Source: Diadema setosum
Taxonomy: Eukaryota > Echinodermata > Echinoidea > Diadematoida > Diadematidae
Direction of reading: 5' to 3'
DNA: 64,000 bases
NCBI RefSeq assembly: GCF_964275005.1
Contig: NC_092701.1
Location: 33,358,520 to 33,422,519, forward strand
Under the pieces are notes generated by a model. That model was given only the letters and a program-made list of their open reading frames with translations. It did not search any database and was not told where the DNA came from. How positions within the stretch are numbered: position 1 is the stretch's first letter; each line of letters starts with the position of its first letter. A program made the translations under genes and the position numbers. Shown here in pieces: positions 14,308 to 26,000 of this stretch.

Positions 14308-15314
14308 TATGCCTCCGCCAACGAAGTGGCCGGAGGCATTATGTTTTCGGGTTGTCCGTCCGTCCGTCCGTCCGTACGTCCGTACGTCCGTACGTCCGTC
14401 CCGTTTTGTTTTTGTCGATATCTCAAGAACCGTGTGGTGGTTTTGCATCAAACTTGGTATGAGGGTATATCCTTGGGGGATGATACTTTGTGTGGATTTT
14501 AGGGCCACAGGGTCAAAGGTCAAAGGTCACAGGTTATTTTGTGAAAAAAAATTTGAAATTTCATGTTTTTCTCCATATCTCGCAAATGGTTCAAGGTATC
14601 TTCATGGAACTTAGTATATATGCTTGTACCGATGGGCAGTGATTATCTAGGGAAGTTGGGGGTCATGGGTCAAAGGTCAAGGTCAACTCCTCAAAATATA
14701 ACTACTTTCCTTATATGCAGTGCCTGAAGGATTTTTTTAAAACTTGATGTATGCATGTATAACCCAATATATATTCTGTGGGAAGTTTCTTGCCAAAAGG
14801 TCAAAGGTCAAAAGGTCAAAGATCAAGTGAAAGTGCTAAATTGCACTTTTTCCTCCATATCTCAAAAATAACTCAAGATATTGTCATGAAACTTACATAT
14901 TTATGCATGTTCTACCTAACAGTGATTCTCTTTGGAACTGTGGGGTCAAAGGTCAAAGGCCAGGTTTCGATAATACATGTACTATTTTACCATTTGATAC
15001 TGAAATTATACTTTTTCTCAATACCTTGAAAATTACTCAATGCATAAACTTGTAAAAGGGTCAAAAGTCAAGTGAAAATCATCAGTTCCCCCAAATACCT
15101 GCACTCTGACGTTTTAATCATTCATCCAATTGAACCTAGTTCTAGGAAAGTGAACATTCAGCACATTTGTGGCAAACCTGTCATTTCAATATTTTGCCAA
15201 TTGTGTGAAACTGTCATCACACATTGTCAAGACATTGTACTATAGACCTATTAGGAGAACCATGTATTATGGCGGAGGCATACACCAGTCGCCGTAGCGA
15301 CATTTCTAGTTAAA
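14308..15314 (+). repeat. Modular repeat element with CCGT run and AGGTCA modules
   Basis: It starts TATGCCTCCGCCAACG and ends TATGGCGGAGGCATA plus a short GTCGCCGTAGCGAC palindrome. After the left end comes a CCGTCCGT/CCGTACGT run (14357-14401). Four degenerate modules of about 140 bp follow, each with a CATATCTC-like phrase, an ATGGAACTT-like phrase and GGGTCAAAGGTCA. It has no coding capacity. It lies in the SEC22B-ZGPAT intergenic region and may be a non-autonomous element. Confidence 0.7.
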
Positions 15315-17085
15315 TTTTTTTTATGCCTGATAAAGTCTCCCACTACAAATCTGGAGGAGATGTGTTGTGTCCAGTTTATTACACAGAGTGCCCGTGGAGC
15401 ACTAAAATGTGAAATAAAATGTGGCTTTACAGGTAGTTCTCAATCATTGCAATGCAAGATGCTGTGATAAAGCGGATGTTAATAAAATTTTTATGATGTG
15501 AATATGAATTTAATGTGGTGTGAGCTCATTTCTTTAACCCAGGTTTTGACAATGTTCAAGTCATAGTGAATGACTTGAGATCTTGATGTGCTAATTTTAT
15601 GCTTAGTTCTTTTATTTGTATGTGTATAAATGTCAACACGCATACATTTACACAAATTAACTTTATCAAAGGTCCCATCGTCTTTTTGAGCTTACAACTT
15701 TGAAAAACATTGTGCATAACAGAGAGTCATTGCCAAGTGTGGGGTCAAAATCCTATGAATCACCTTGCCATCACTCTCACTCTCACTCTTAATGATAAAA
15801 TGCAAGTTCGATATCCAAAAGTGCATTGTTATTGACATTTATTCACTGTCTTGTGCTTCAAGATGCAGTAGACATGAACTGCAATAAATAGCATCACAGA
15901 TGCAATACGACTGTAATGACAGCCAGCTTTGATTTCACCAAAAATGTTGTCTTATGAAGTTAAATTCATTTAAGACCTAAAATGCAAGTGCAAGTACAGT
16001 GTACATCATGGGCATGAAGTAATGGAATACATGCAGCTTGCTGCTGTATCCTCGCAGTCCGTCTCTACAAGATGTCCTTCCCATGGAATACAGACACACT
16101 TTCTGTACTAGCCACACCTTTCTCATATGCACCCAGAGTGCCAGCAAAATACTGTAAAACATGATATATTCGTGGCATGAATTTTTCGCGAATTGGAGCC
16201 GACAGCCTTTTTGGCTGCATGAAATTTTCGCAAACTGCCACTGGCATTCAATGCATATAGCGTAGACAAGAACTTTCATGTGCATTTTAATTTCGTGAAT
16301 CTCCGCGCTCGCGAAATTCGCAAAATTAAAATGCACGCGAATATTCCTCGTTTTACTGTAGATGCCTTGAAGCAACGGTGGCTAACAATTTCCTGGTAAA
16401 CATAGAAAGAATGCGTATCCAAGTCACTCAGAGACTGGTGTTCAGTTTCTCTTTTTGGACCAATGAGGATGGGCTAATTCTGTGGACAATGTGATGTTCC
16501 ATTTGGAAGCAGAAAACAGCTATGCAGAAGAGCATGGCTGCCAATGTTTGTATGCAGACAAGGCACCCTAACGATAAATTCTGCGCAAATATAATGGAAG
16601 AAAATGATACTGGGCACTCCAGCATCTCTGCTAGTTTCCTTGAAAGGGGTCTACCGGCATATTCAACAGATCAAGTGTGACCAGATTCTATAAATATTTG
16701 ATTTAATGCACTTATATTCCTTGAATGTGACCAGTTGCTTGGGGAAAGAAAAAATGTTCACACACACCATATTTCCCTTGTATAAGTCAGAAGTGAACCA
16801 TCCACTGGAGATAAAGGCATTGAAGTGTTGGCTTGTTGACATGCATGCTCAAACTCGAGTAGACATTGCTGACTACATTTCAAGCCTTGTGTTCCGGATG
16901 TTTAATACATGTACACATAGTGTGTCAACACTCCTGAGCCAGTAACACACATTTTCTCACTTGCACACTGGAGGCATGAATCTCTATTTCACGGTACAAG
17001 TCCCTCCGACCACTGCTGCATTTCCAAACTTTGGGCAGTCCCTGATAATCTCGGCATGGAAAAAAGTCTGCTGAATTCACTGGAA
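15315..17085. other. SEC22B-ZGPAT tail-to-tail intergenic region
   Basis: It contains AATAAA on the plus strand at 15413 and 15481, and TTTATT (AATAAA on the minus strand) near 15837, so it may hold both 3' UTR ends. Family A MITE copy 2 lies at 16150-16360. The remainder shows nothing I can name. Confidence 0.5.
16150..16360 (-). mobile_element. Foldback MITE, family A copy 2
   Basis: The same 210-bp element in reverse orientation, downstream of ZGPAT. The ends TACTGTAAAACATG and TTTTACTGTA, with the inner TGCATTTTAATTTCG block, match copies 1 and 3. The open frame over it is not a gene. Confidence 0.78.
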
Positions 17086-20000
17086 TCAAAATATTGTCAG
17101 TTTTTTGTGTCCATCCCGATGGTCTTTCTGCCTTTCCAGTTTTTTCTCTGAAGACCTGACAGTGATGAGGTATTGCTCCGCCTTGGCTATCTTGGCTTGA
17201 ATTGTCGCACAGGCTGCCTTGTCTCTGTCAAAAACAGAGAGAATTAAAAAGCAAGGAAACCGGAGAAATAAAGTTAGTCATTCATCTTGCTTTCACATAT
17301 TAACTCTCAAGGGTTGTAAATCTCTGTTACAAGCAGTCTACTTATCCCTAGCAGCAAATTTAGTATATGATGACAGGATGTCTCAAGGAAAGATAAATCT
17401 GGTCCATTATAGCAACACGAATGTAAAATTTGCATATTAACCTTATTGACATCCCCCTGAAAACCCTTCACCTGCTGCTGCCCAATAAAAGAAATTGTTT
17501 AAAATCAAGTGTGAATGGAAGAAATTACAGACAGTAAACATGTCTTAACATGTCAAAATCACAAAAATCCTGTGTTGACTGTTTTGAAGTAAAAAAATAA
17601 TCAAATTTTGTGACATCCAGCTCTTTGTCTCTGCAAGTCGTAGACCAAGAAAACCGGAGGATGACAAATGTGAAGTAATTTATGTAGTAGTTAATACCAT
17701 GGACTCCTGCTGTAACGAAGTCCTCGGGACCGGTATTTTCCTTTCGTTACATCAAAATTTTGTTATAACCGAACAAATAAACAATTAAAAGCATAGAGCA
17801 GATGATGTTTAGGCCTGAATTTTTACTTTGTTATAAAAGGAAGTTTGTTATAAGCGTGTTTGTTATAACGGAAGTGCACTATATTACCTGTGCAAATGTC
17901 TGCTCACTTAAGTGATAAACCAGTAAATTTATTCTTTACAAAACTACAGAATATTCTTTTCTTAGCTTCTAAACCACGTCCACATAAAACAAAAATAAAT
18001 GCACAGCATACTCCATCACCTGATGTGTTGTGGAAAGTGTCTTAACTAACTTAGAAGAATAAATAGCTGCTGCTGTTTTGATGCTAATAAAGGTATCTAT
18101 TTTCCTCTTACAATTCCAGCTTAAATCACGGTACAGAGCTGTCAATGAAATGGCAGAAGAAAATGGCACTTACCCCCTGTTCCTTGCAAGTGATTGTTGT
18201 AGATGTGACAATCTCTTCTCTGTAGCCCTCACCTCTTCTTGTGTCTTCATAAGCTGTTCAATAAAAGTGAGAAGTACAGAAGAAATAGCATAGGAATAAC
18301 AAAAGGAAATACGTCTGACATAATTGTGTACTGTAATGTCACCACAACTAATCACGGAAATTTGTTGAAATGGCAAAGAAGGGCTCAATATGTAATGCCT
18401 TTCCCATGTGCATGACATTAACCTGTTGAGGGCGAGTCCTGAGTATACTCGGGCAGATGTCTATGGGAAATGCTTGTTGTAGCAAAATGAGCCCATCCTC
18501 AACGGGTTAAGAGTTGTGAACATGACAAAATACTTTTGTGTTCAGTTTTCACATATAACAAGTTAGTAAACACAAAAGCACTAGTGGAACAAGTTGAATA
18601 TGTCCAAGCAGAAACTTCACTCACTTCATTGCTGGTTGAACTCATTTTCATGAGTACTAAGGTAAACATGCTTAAGTAACTGTCACATGTGCAATCTAAA
18701 TCCTATACCAATATGCGTCTTGATGTGTCTTGAGGCCATCAGAACAGCCTGCCTTTATATCCCAGAGTCCTTCACTCAGTTTTACATTGAACCTGTGGTT
18801 GAACATCTCTCATAGGAAGCATAATACTGTTAACGCTGTTATTTTTGTGGACAGATATTTTCGGGAATGATGATGGCACGGGTATTTTTGCAAGATGTTG
18901 TTTTCATGAAGTGACACAGCGCCCATTATAAGTGCTCTATTACCTTAGCGCATGATGACATTTTCACATGTTGTTAAATTCACGGTCCAACTGTGACTCA
19001 CGAAATTCATGAAAATTGAACCCTTACGAAAATAACAGCTTATACAGTACAGTAGTAGCTTTCGTTGACAGAGGTTGTCACAAACAAACATCAAAATATA
19101 TCGACACCAACTCTAGAGAGATCCAGTTTAATGGTCTTTCTGCACAGGTGGCCATTAAAGAAGGTTTGACTGTCCCTACTCACCTGTACATTGATTTGCC
19201 GACTCTTTGCTATTCTCTCCCCTTTGCTCTCCTCTCGTGGTCTCTTCTGTGACTTGACCAAAGTCGCATTGTCCGCCAGGAGTTCATTTACTTTCACTAA
19301 ACAGATGGGGATAGTGTTGAGGAAAGAAAGAAGAAAGCTTCACTGTTTAGTACCAAATGATGGAAAAAACGAATACATATACAGTCTTCAAATATTTGCA
19401 GTGGTTATATAAATGTATGAGGGCAACTATTTCCTTTTTTTTCAAGGCTGAATGTGCTTTGCTCATGTTTATGCCCTCCCTCTAAAAAAAAAAGAGAGAG
19501 AATGGCAAATGACGATGACATTGAAAATACTTTGAAATTTCAAGTATGACAGGAATGAGAGCTCAAGGATATCCCTGAAAGATTGCTAATACCAAGGACT
19601 TCAAGAAAAAGAATAACAAGAATTTGTTTTTATCATGTGATATCATTTTGTAGAAGTGCATAGTTACAAGCTAACAACATGGCTCACAATGCTTTTCTTA
19701 AATGCACTATCTGGGAGAAGCTCATTTTAGCATAATATGGCAATAACAACAGTCTATACAACAGAAAAGGAAAAGAAATGAGAATACAGCATAACAGGAG
19801 ATGCAGTTAAACTATGGTGTACACTTTCTCACAAGGCATTATCAGTTACATTATGAGATCATATTACACAGTCATATTATGACATTATATTACACAAATG
19901 TATACATACATCTTTAGTGTACTGACACAAATCTCATCTGGAAGGATTACATGAGAAAAAAAAATCACAGTATGATAATATTTGTTCAAATTGATCATTT

Positions 20001-23000
20001 GCAATGACGATATTTGTTTGCAGACAAGAGTGCGAAAAGATCAACTGCATCTCATTGACCCACCTTTCTTTGCTCCAAGATGTGTGTTGATGAACTCAAA
20101 GACATCCCTGGGTTTCTTTACAGTGGTTCCAGCACCTCCCGCACCTTTTTTCTTCTTTTTCTTTCCCTTGCCTTTCTTTTTGGCTTTCTTCTTCCCAACA
20201 ATTCCAAGCTTTTTCATTTCTCTGAGCTTCATGCATGTGTCTAGTGATTTTCCTGTGGGGGGGGGGGGGGGGAAACAAAAGTCAGATAATGGTGTGAGTA
20301 ATGTGACGCGAGAAGGCAACCTTAACCTGTTGAAGACGAGTCCTAAGAATACTCGGGCAGGTGTCAATGGGAAGTGCGTGTTATAGCAAAATCAGTCCGT
20401 CCCCAATGGGTTAACCTCCTGCTCAAATGTGTGCCAGAAATCTTATGAGGAATCACAATATATCGAGCCACTGGGTTGACTGATGTTTCATTTCCTTTAT
20501 TTCTTTTAATGATCTCTCCAACAAATATGGTAATAGTCTTTTCTTATAATTGAGAAAAAAAACACACCTTAAAACACGACATACGTTTGTATGAAAGTCC
20601 AAGTAGGCGCCACCTCATCTGAAGTTCAAGACTGCATGAAATCAAATCGACTTTTGATGCAACCACTCTGTGGTGCAACTTGAGGATATGCCATTAAACT
20701 AGATTGCAACTATCTCTTCATGGGCACTGAAAATGATTACCATGTACTGCCTTTTACCTTTACTGGTATCTAAACACAATTCAGTCTGGCTATACCACTG
20801 GATAGAGAGATGATGATTGAAATTTTGAGTGTTTCAGCCCTGCACCAAGGCCTCCATGGGAACTGCATGTACTGTTTAAATATCCTTGCATTCCCTACTC
20901 CTTAAAATGATTCCTGCCAAAATCTGAGCAGAATGCACAGACAATATCTCTCAGCTAATACCCAAGCATCATGACCAAAGTTTTTTTACACTTACCTGCA
21001 GGAACTATGACTGCTTCTACAGGCTCAGTCCGGCCCTCGCCATTCTTTCCAAGACCTTTCCTGTACAACAAATCAATTAAGAGATGATTAAATGATGATT
21101 AAATGACATACAGTCTCATAGCATGTAGGTCTACATGATTTGTATAATTTTTCTGGACTTAAGGCTGAAAACTATGGTTATTATCATTCAGGACATACAT
21201 TTTACTGGAACTGCATACCACACATGGTGAGCTTGACAAAATTAAAAATAAAAGTGTCAATTGTGCTGCACTAAAGAAGGTGAATCCAGAATTCTTAATA
21301 TCTTAGAGCGAGGTTGAAAATCAGGACTGGACAGTATGACCTCCAATACACATCCAGCAACCTACGCTACTTTTCCACATGGCCATTACTCACCCGATCT
21401 CATAGCCCATCTTGGCCATGAGCCTGGAGGCGATGCCCCTTGTGTGTGCCTCCCACTCCCCCAGACGACAGGTGGGGCCGGTGGGCACCCATAGCACATC
21501 TGCCATCTCCTCCTCCTCATTCTCTTCTCCTTCTCGCTGGGCACCAAGACAAGCGAGTGATGACAGCGAGGACGACGTCGAAGGGCGGTCGTGGTCACTG
21601 CAATCACTGTCCATATCATCAGCATCTTCGTCATCTCCACCTTCATCATCATCACTTTGGCTGTCTTGTGAGCCTATGATTTTTTTTTTTTTTGTCAGAG
21701 AATATTTACACCAACACTAGAAATCAATATTGAGGGAAACTGCAATGAAAAATGTGGTGACAAGGTAATGTAAAATCGATATGATGAGGGAATCTAGGAT
21801 TTTTTCCCCCAAATAGAAAAGGACAACAGTTCTCTTTATAGTACCCAGTTACATTTTTTTTTTTAATACACGACCCAACTTTGTCTTTGTTCTTTTCAGA
21901 AATTGGGATGCTCGTACTTATAGTTTAAACTTTAGAACACTTCCTCACTAGTTCCTTATTATGCATAACATTTAGAATCCCCGTGAAAAATGCAGCAAAC
22001 GAAAGAGATGCAAATTACCAAGGGGTAGTACATCCTCCACACCCAGAGTCAAGCTGTCGCCGTAGGACTCAAAGCACACTGTGATCCGTTCAGCCTCAGT
22101 GTCTATGTCAATCACCTCTGCTGGGTACCAGATGTCGTCAGTATACTTGGCCAGGCACCTTGCTTCGATTGACAAGCAGCTGTCGTTGTTTAGCAAACAA
22201 TGCACAGAAGGAAAAGGAGATGGGCAGATAACAACGAAAAGGAGATGGACAGATAACAACACAGAAAGAGAAGAGAGAAAGAGTGAAAGTGAAGGAAAGT
22301 AGTAGATGAATCCTAATTTTTGAAAACTTATACTTCCAGATGACAGAAATCCCCTATCAAGCTATCTCTGCATTTTCCTCATGTCTCAAAAAGAAAAAAA
22401 GAAACAAGTGGAAATGAACACTGCTAAAATCCAACATATTAATGTGAAAAACCAGCAGGAAAACTGACGCAATATCAGAAAGACATCATATGGAACGTAC
22501 ACTAGTATTGACCCACACAGACTTCTTTGAACCTTCCAATGGAAAAAAAAAAACAACCAATATAACACCTCAGGTAATTTATGAAATAGATTCCACTTTT
22601 GATCAGTTGTAAAAGAACTCTCTACAGATGCACTGAAGAATTCAGCAGTCAGCCAGCTTACCTCAGATCCACTTCCTGGAATGGTTTTAGTTCTGTCACC
22701 TTCACACTGAATCCATGGGAAAACCTGCACCGAAGTTAAAATGTGCAAACAAACTTACTTGTTTGTATTACTACTAAAATATCATTCCCAACTCAAGTCC
22801 TCTACCCATTGTTGCTGACACACAACCTGGAAAGTATTGCACATACAGAAGAAAACGCTAACACAGACTCACAATCTGAGAGAAGACGACACATACAAAC
22901 TAACTCTGAAAACAATGCACTTGATAAATTGAAGAATACTGTAAAACGAGGAATGTTCGTGTGCATTTTAATTTCGCGAGTGCCAAGATTTGCGAAATCA

Positions 23001-26000
23001 AAATGCACGCGAAAGTTCTTGTCTACACTATATTCATTGAATGCCAATGGCAGTTCGCGAAAATTTCATGCCGCAAAAAAGGCCGTTGGTTCCAATTTGC
23101 GAAAAATTCATGTCGCGAATATATCATGTTTTACAGTATGGACACAATTGACCCAGTTTGTCTACTCATGAGGTGTGCAAAGATGAAATTCTTAAAAAAA
23201 AAAATTCTGTATGAATGTCTATTGCCTTTGTACCTCAGAATGTCCAAGAAAAGTCTTCACCCTACAATGGTCACAAACTCAATGACTGTTCCTTTTGCCA
23301 CAGTAGCTGCAATCATTGTTTTCATTGTAACTTCTGCACACATTCTATGACAAACAGGCGATGGGAAATTCCTTTATTCATTATCATGAATAGTGATGTC
23401 AGAAACAATGATATTATAAGACATATTTTGATTGGTGTAATCTTCTTCTTTCTGGCGTGGGGGGGGGGGGGGAGGTGGGGGGATGTGATGTCTCTGTAAG
23501 TAGTTACCTGCATTCCTCCTCTGTGAATCGACATTCCCCTTTGAAGAAGAAGGGACATGGTTTCATGGCAGCATTGGTGGGATTGCAGAACAACACACGC
23601 ACTCGAACCTGGTTGACAGAGAAAACAAGGAAAAGTAGAAATTACGCGGTGCGTAATATATGTCCCCACCGGAAGTAGCATTTTGTAGCAAAATGTACAA
23701 TATAGGTCAAAAATCAAGGTCAAAGGTCAAAATTCTGTGTAGAAGTTTTGAAGCCCTCACCTAGTGCCATCACATAAAGCAAACGGAATCAAAATCGGGT
23801 AAGAAATGGCGAAGGAGTAGCATTTTGTAGCAAAATGTACAAAAAATGTAGGTCAAAAATTAAGGTCAAAGGTCAAAGAAGTCAAAGGTCAAAATTCTGT
23901 GTAGAAGTTTTGAAGCCCTCACCTAGTGCCATCACATAAAGCAAACGGAATCGAAATCGGGTAAGAAATGGCGAAGGAGTAGCATTTTGTAGCAAAATGT
24001 ACAATACAGGTAAAAAATCAAGGTCAAAGGTCAAAGAAGTCAAAGGTCAAAATTCTGTGTAGAAGTTTTGAAGCCCTCACCTAGTGCCATCACATAAAGC
24101 AAACGGAATCGAAATCGGGTTAGAAATGGCGAAGGAGTAGCATTTTGTAGCAAAATGTACAATATAGGTCAAAGGTCAAGGTCAAAGGTCACGACTGAAA
24201 TTCTGTGTAGAAGTTTCAAAGCTCCCATGTAGTGCTATCATATAAAGCAAACAGAATTAAAATTGGCTCATAAATGACAGAGAAGTAGCAAATTGAAGAT
24301 TTTGATCACACACGGACGCACACACGGACGGACACACGGACGGACGGACGGACAGACGGACGGACGGACGGACACACGGACACACACACGTACGGAGCCC
24401 GTTTCATAGTCCCCTGCTCGAACTCGTTCGGCGGGGACAACAAAACAGAAAGATCAATGAGTATCAATCTAAAAACTCTCGGGCCTAATGTGAAATGGTA
24501 ATTTACACCAAATCCAGGATTTAAATTTAGCCCATGGATTACAAGTGCAAAATACCCATATCTTGTACATGCACATGTGTTCATTATTTGATGTATGTGG
24601 GCATATATTGAATGTGCCCTGACCCCTTATGCTATCAATATTTGCATAATCAATGGCCTTCATTTTTCCTTGTGTATTATGGCAGGTAAGTCCGACTACA
24701 TCTGAGCATGGATGGTACTGGAACATATTTTCAACTCATCTTTTTGAACATGGATAGACCCAAAACAGAAAACATACTGATTCATACAAAGCACCTACCC
24801 CAAAACACACCTTGAAGACCAAAACAATACCAGGTACATCTATTCGTAATTAAGCCCCTCCCCCATCCCCCCCCCCCAAAAAAAAACCAAAACAAACAAA
24901 CAAACAAACAAACAAGAAATTTTACATCTCATGCCTGTGAACTCAAATTCCTTGAAACAAAAACAAAAAAATAATAATTCATAGTACAATGTGTTTTATG
25001 GATAAAGAAAGATAAACAAACTAAATAGCATTATACAAAATAAGTAGTTTCCGGCACAGTATAAGAACATGTCAAGACCCAGATCAATCAAACTGATTTA
25101 GGGATCAATGGAAAGTCCCTATGATCTGATTATATCCGTATTTAAAAAATAAAACAAACAACAAAGGTAGCACAAGGATGAAGATTTTCAACCACTCATT
25201 GGACAAACTCAGTTCTACTGGCCCCGACAACATTACCTCATCATCTTTAGCATTTGAAGGCTCCGCAGATAATACAACAGCATTGTGCCTCTGCTGGGCT
25301 CCCCACTCGTGCCGATAAACAATGCTACACTTGGTGCCTGCAATGTCACTCAGGCTTCTGTCTTCTTCTTCTTCATCCTCCTCCTTATCATCATCATCAT
25401 CACTGTCATTGTCCGGTGTCTCCTCATCATCTCGCTTGTAGTCGCTTTTCTCCCATCGATGCACAGCATTTGGATTGCACTCGGCGTGAAGTGGAGATGC
25501 AGGCGATGAGCTACCCTCGTCTGCTATTGCAGCCTGTGAAAAATGCATCAATGGTCCCATGTCATGCTAACTCCATAGCATGATGAATAATTTTACACCA
25601 GTTATGAGATAGAATGTATGAAAAAAAAAAGGAATGAAAAAGACTGTATGCAAAAAAAAAAAAAAGAAAAGAAAAGAAAGAAATCCTCATGGTATCACAT
25701 GTTCATTCTTCATTTTTCATTTCAGGAAAGATACTGCATCAAGTACATGAAATTTAATATTCAGTATTGGATTTATTGTGGTTTCACCTCAACAGTCTTG
25801 GTTTTATGGACAGCTGAACATATTGTTATTTATTTATCTATTCATTTTTATCTAGGCAATCTCCAATAAAGTTAAAGTGTTTTCTTGGTAGAATATCTTA
25901 CTACAGTTGGAATTCAAAACTGAACTACAGAAGAAATAAGTTACAAAGGAGCATACACAGTGTAGAGTAAATGTGTGAGTCACAACATGCATACAAGTAA

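Noticed and set aside
14249-14614. 121-codon frame over the CCGT run
   Set aside because: It lies in the modular repeat and is an artefact of its simple sequence.
21386-21720. Several overlapping plus- and minus-strand frames near 21.4-21.7 kb
   Set aside because: They are shadows of the acidic, serine-rich ZGPAT exon 21394-21673.
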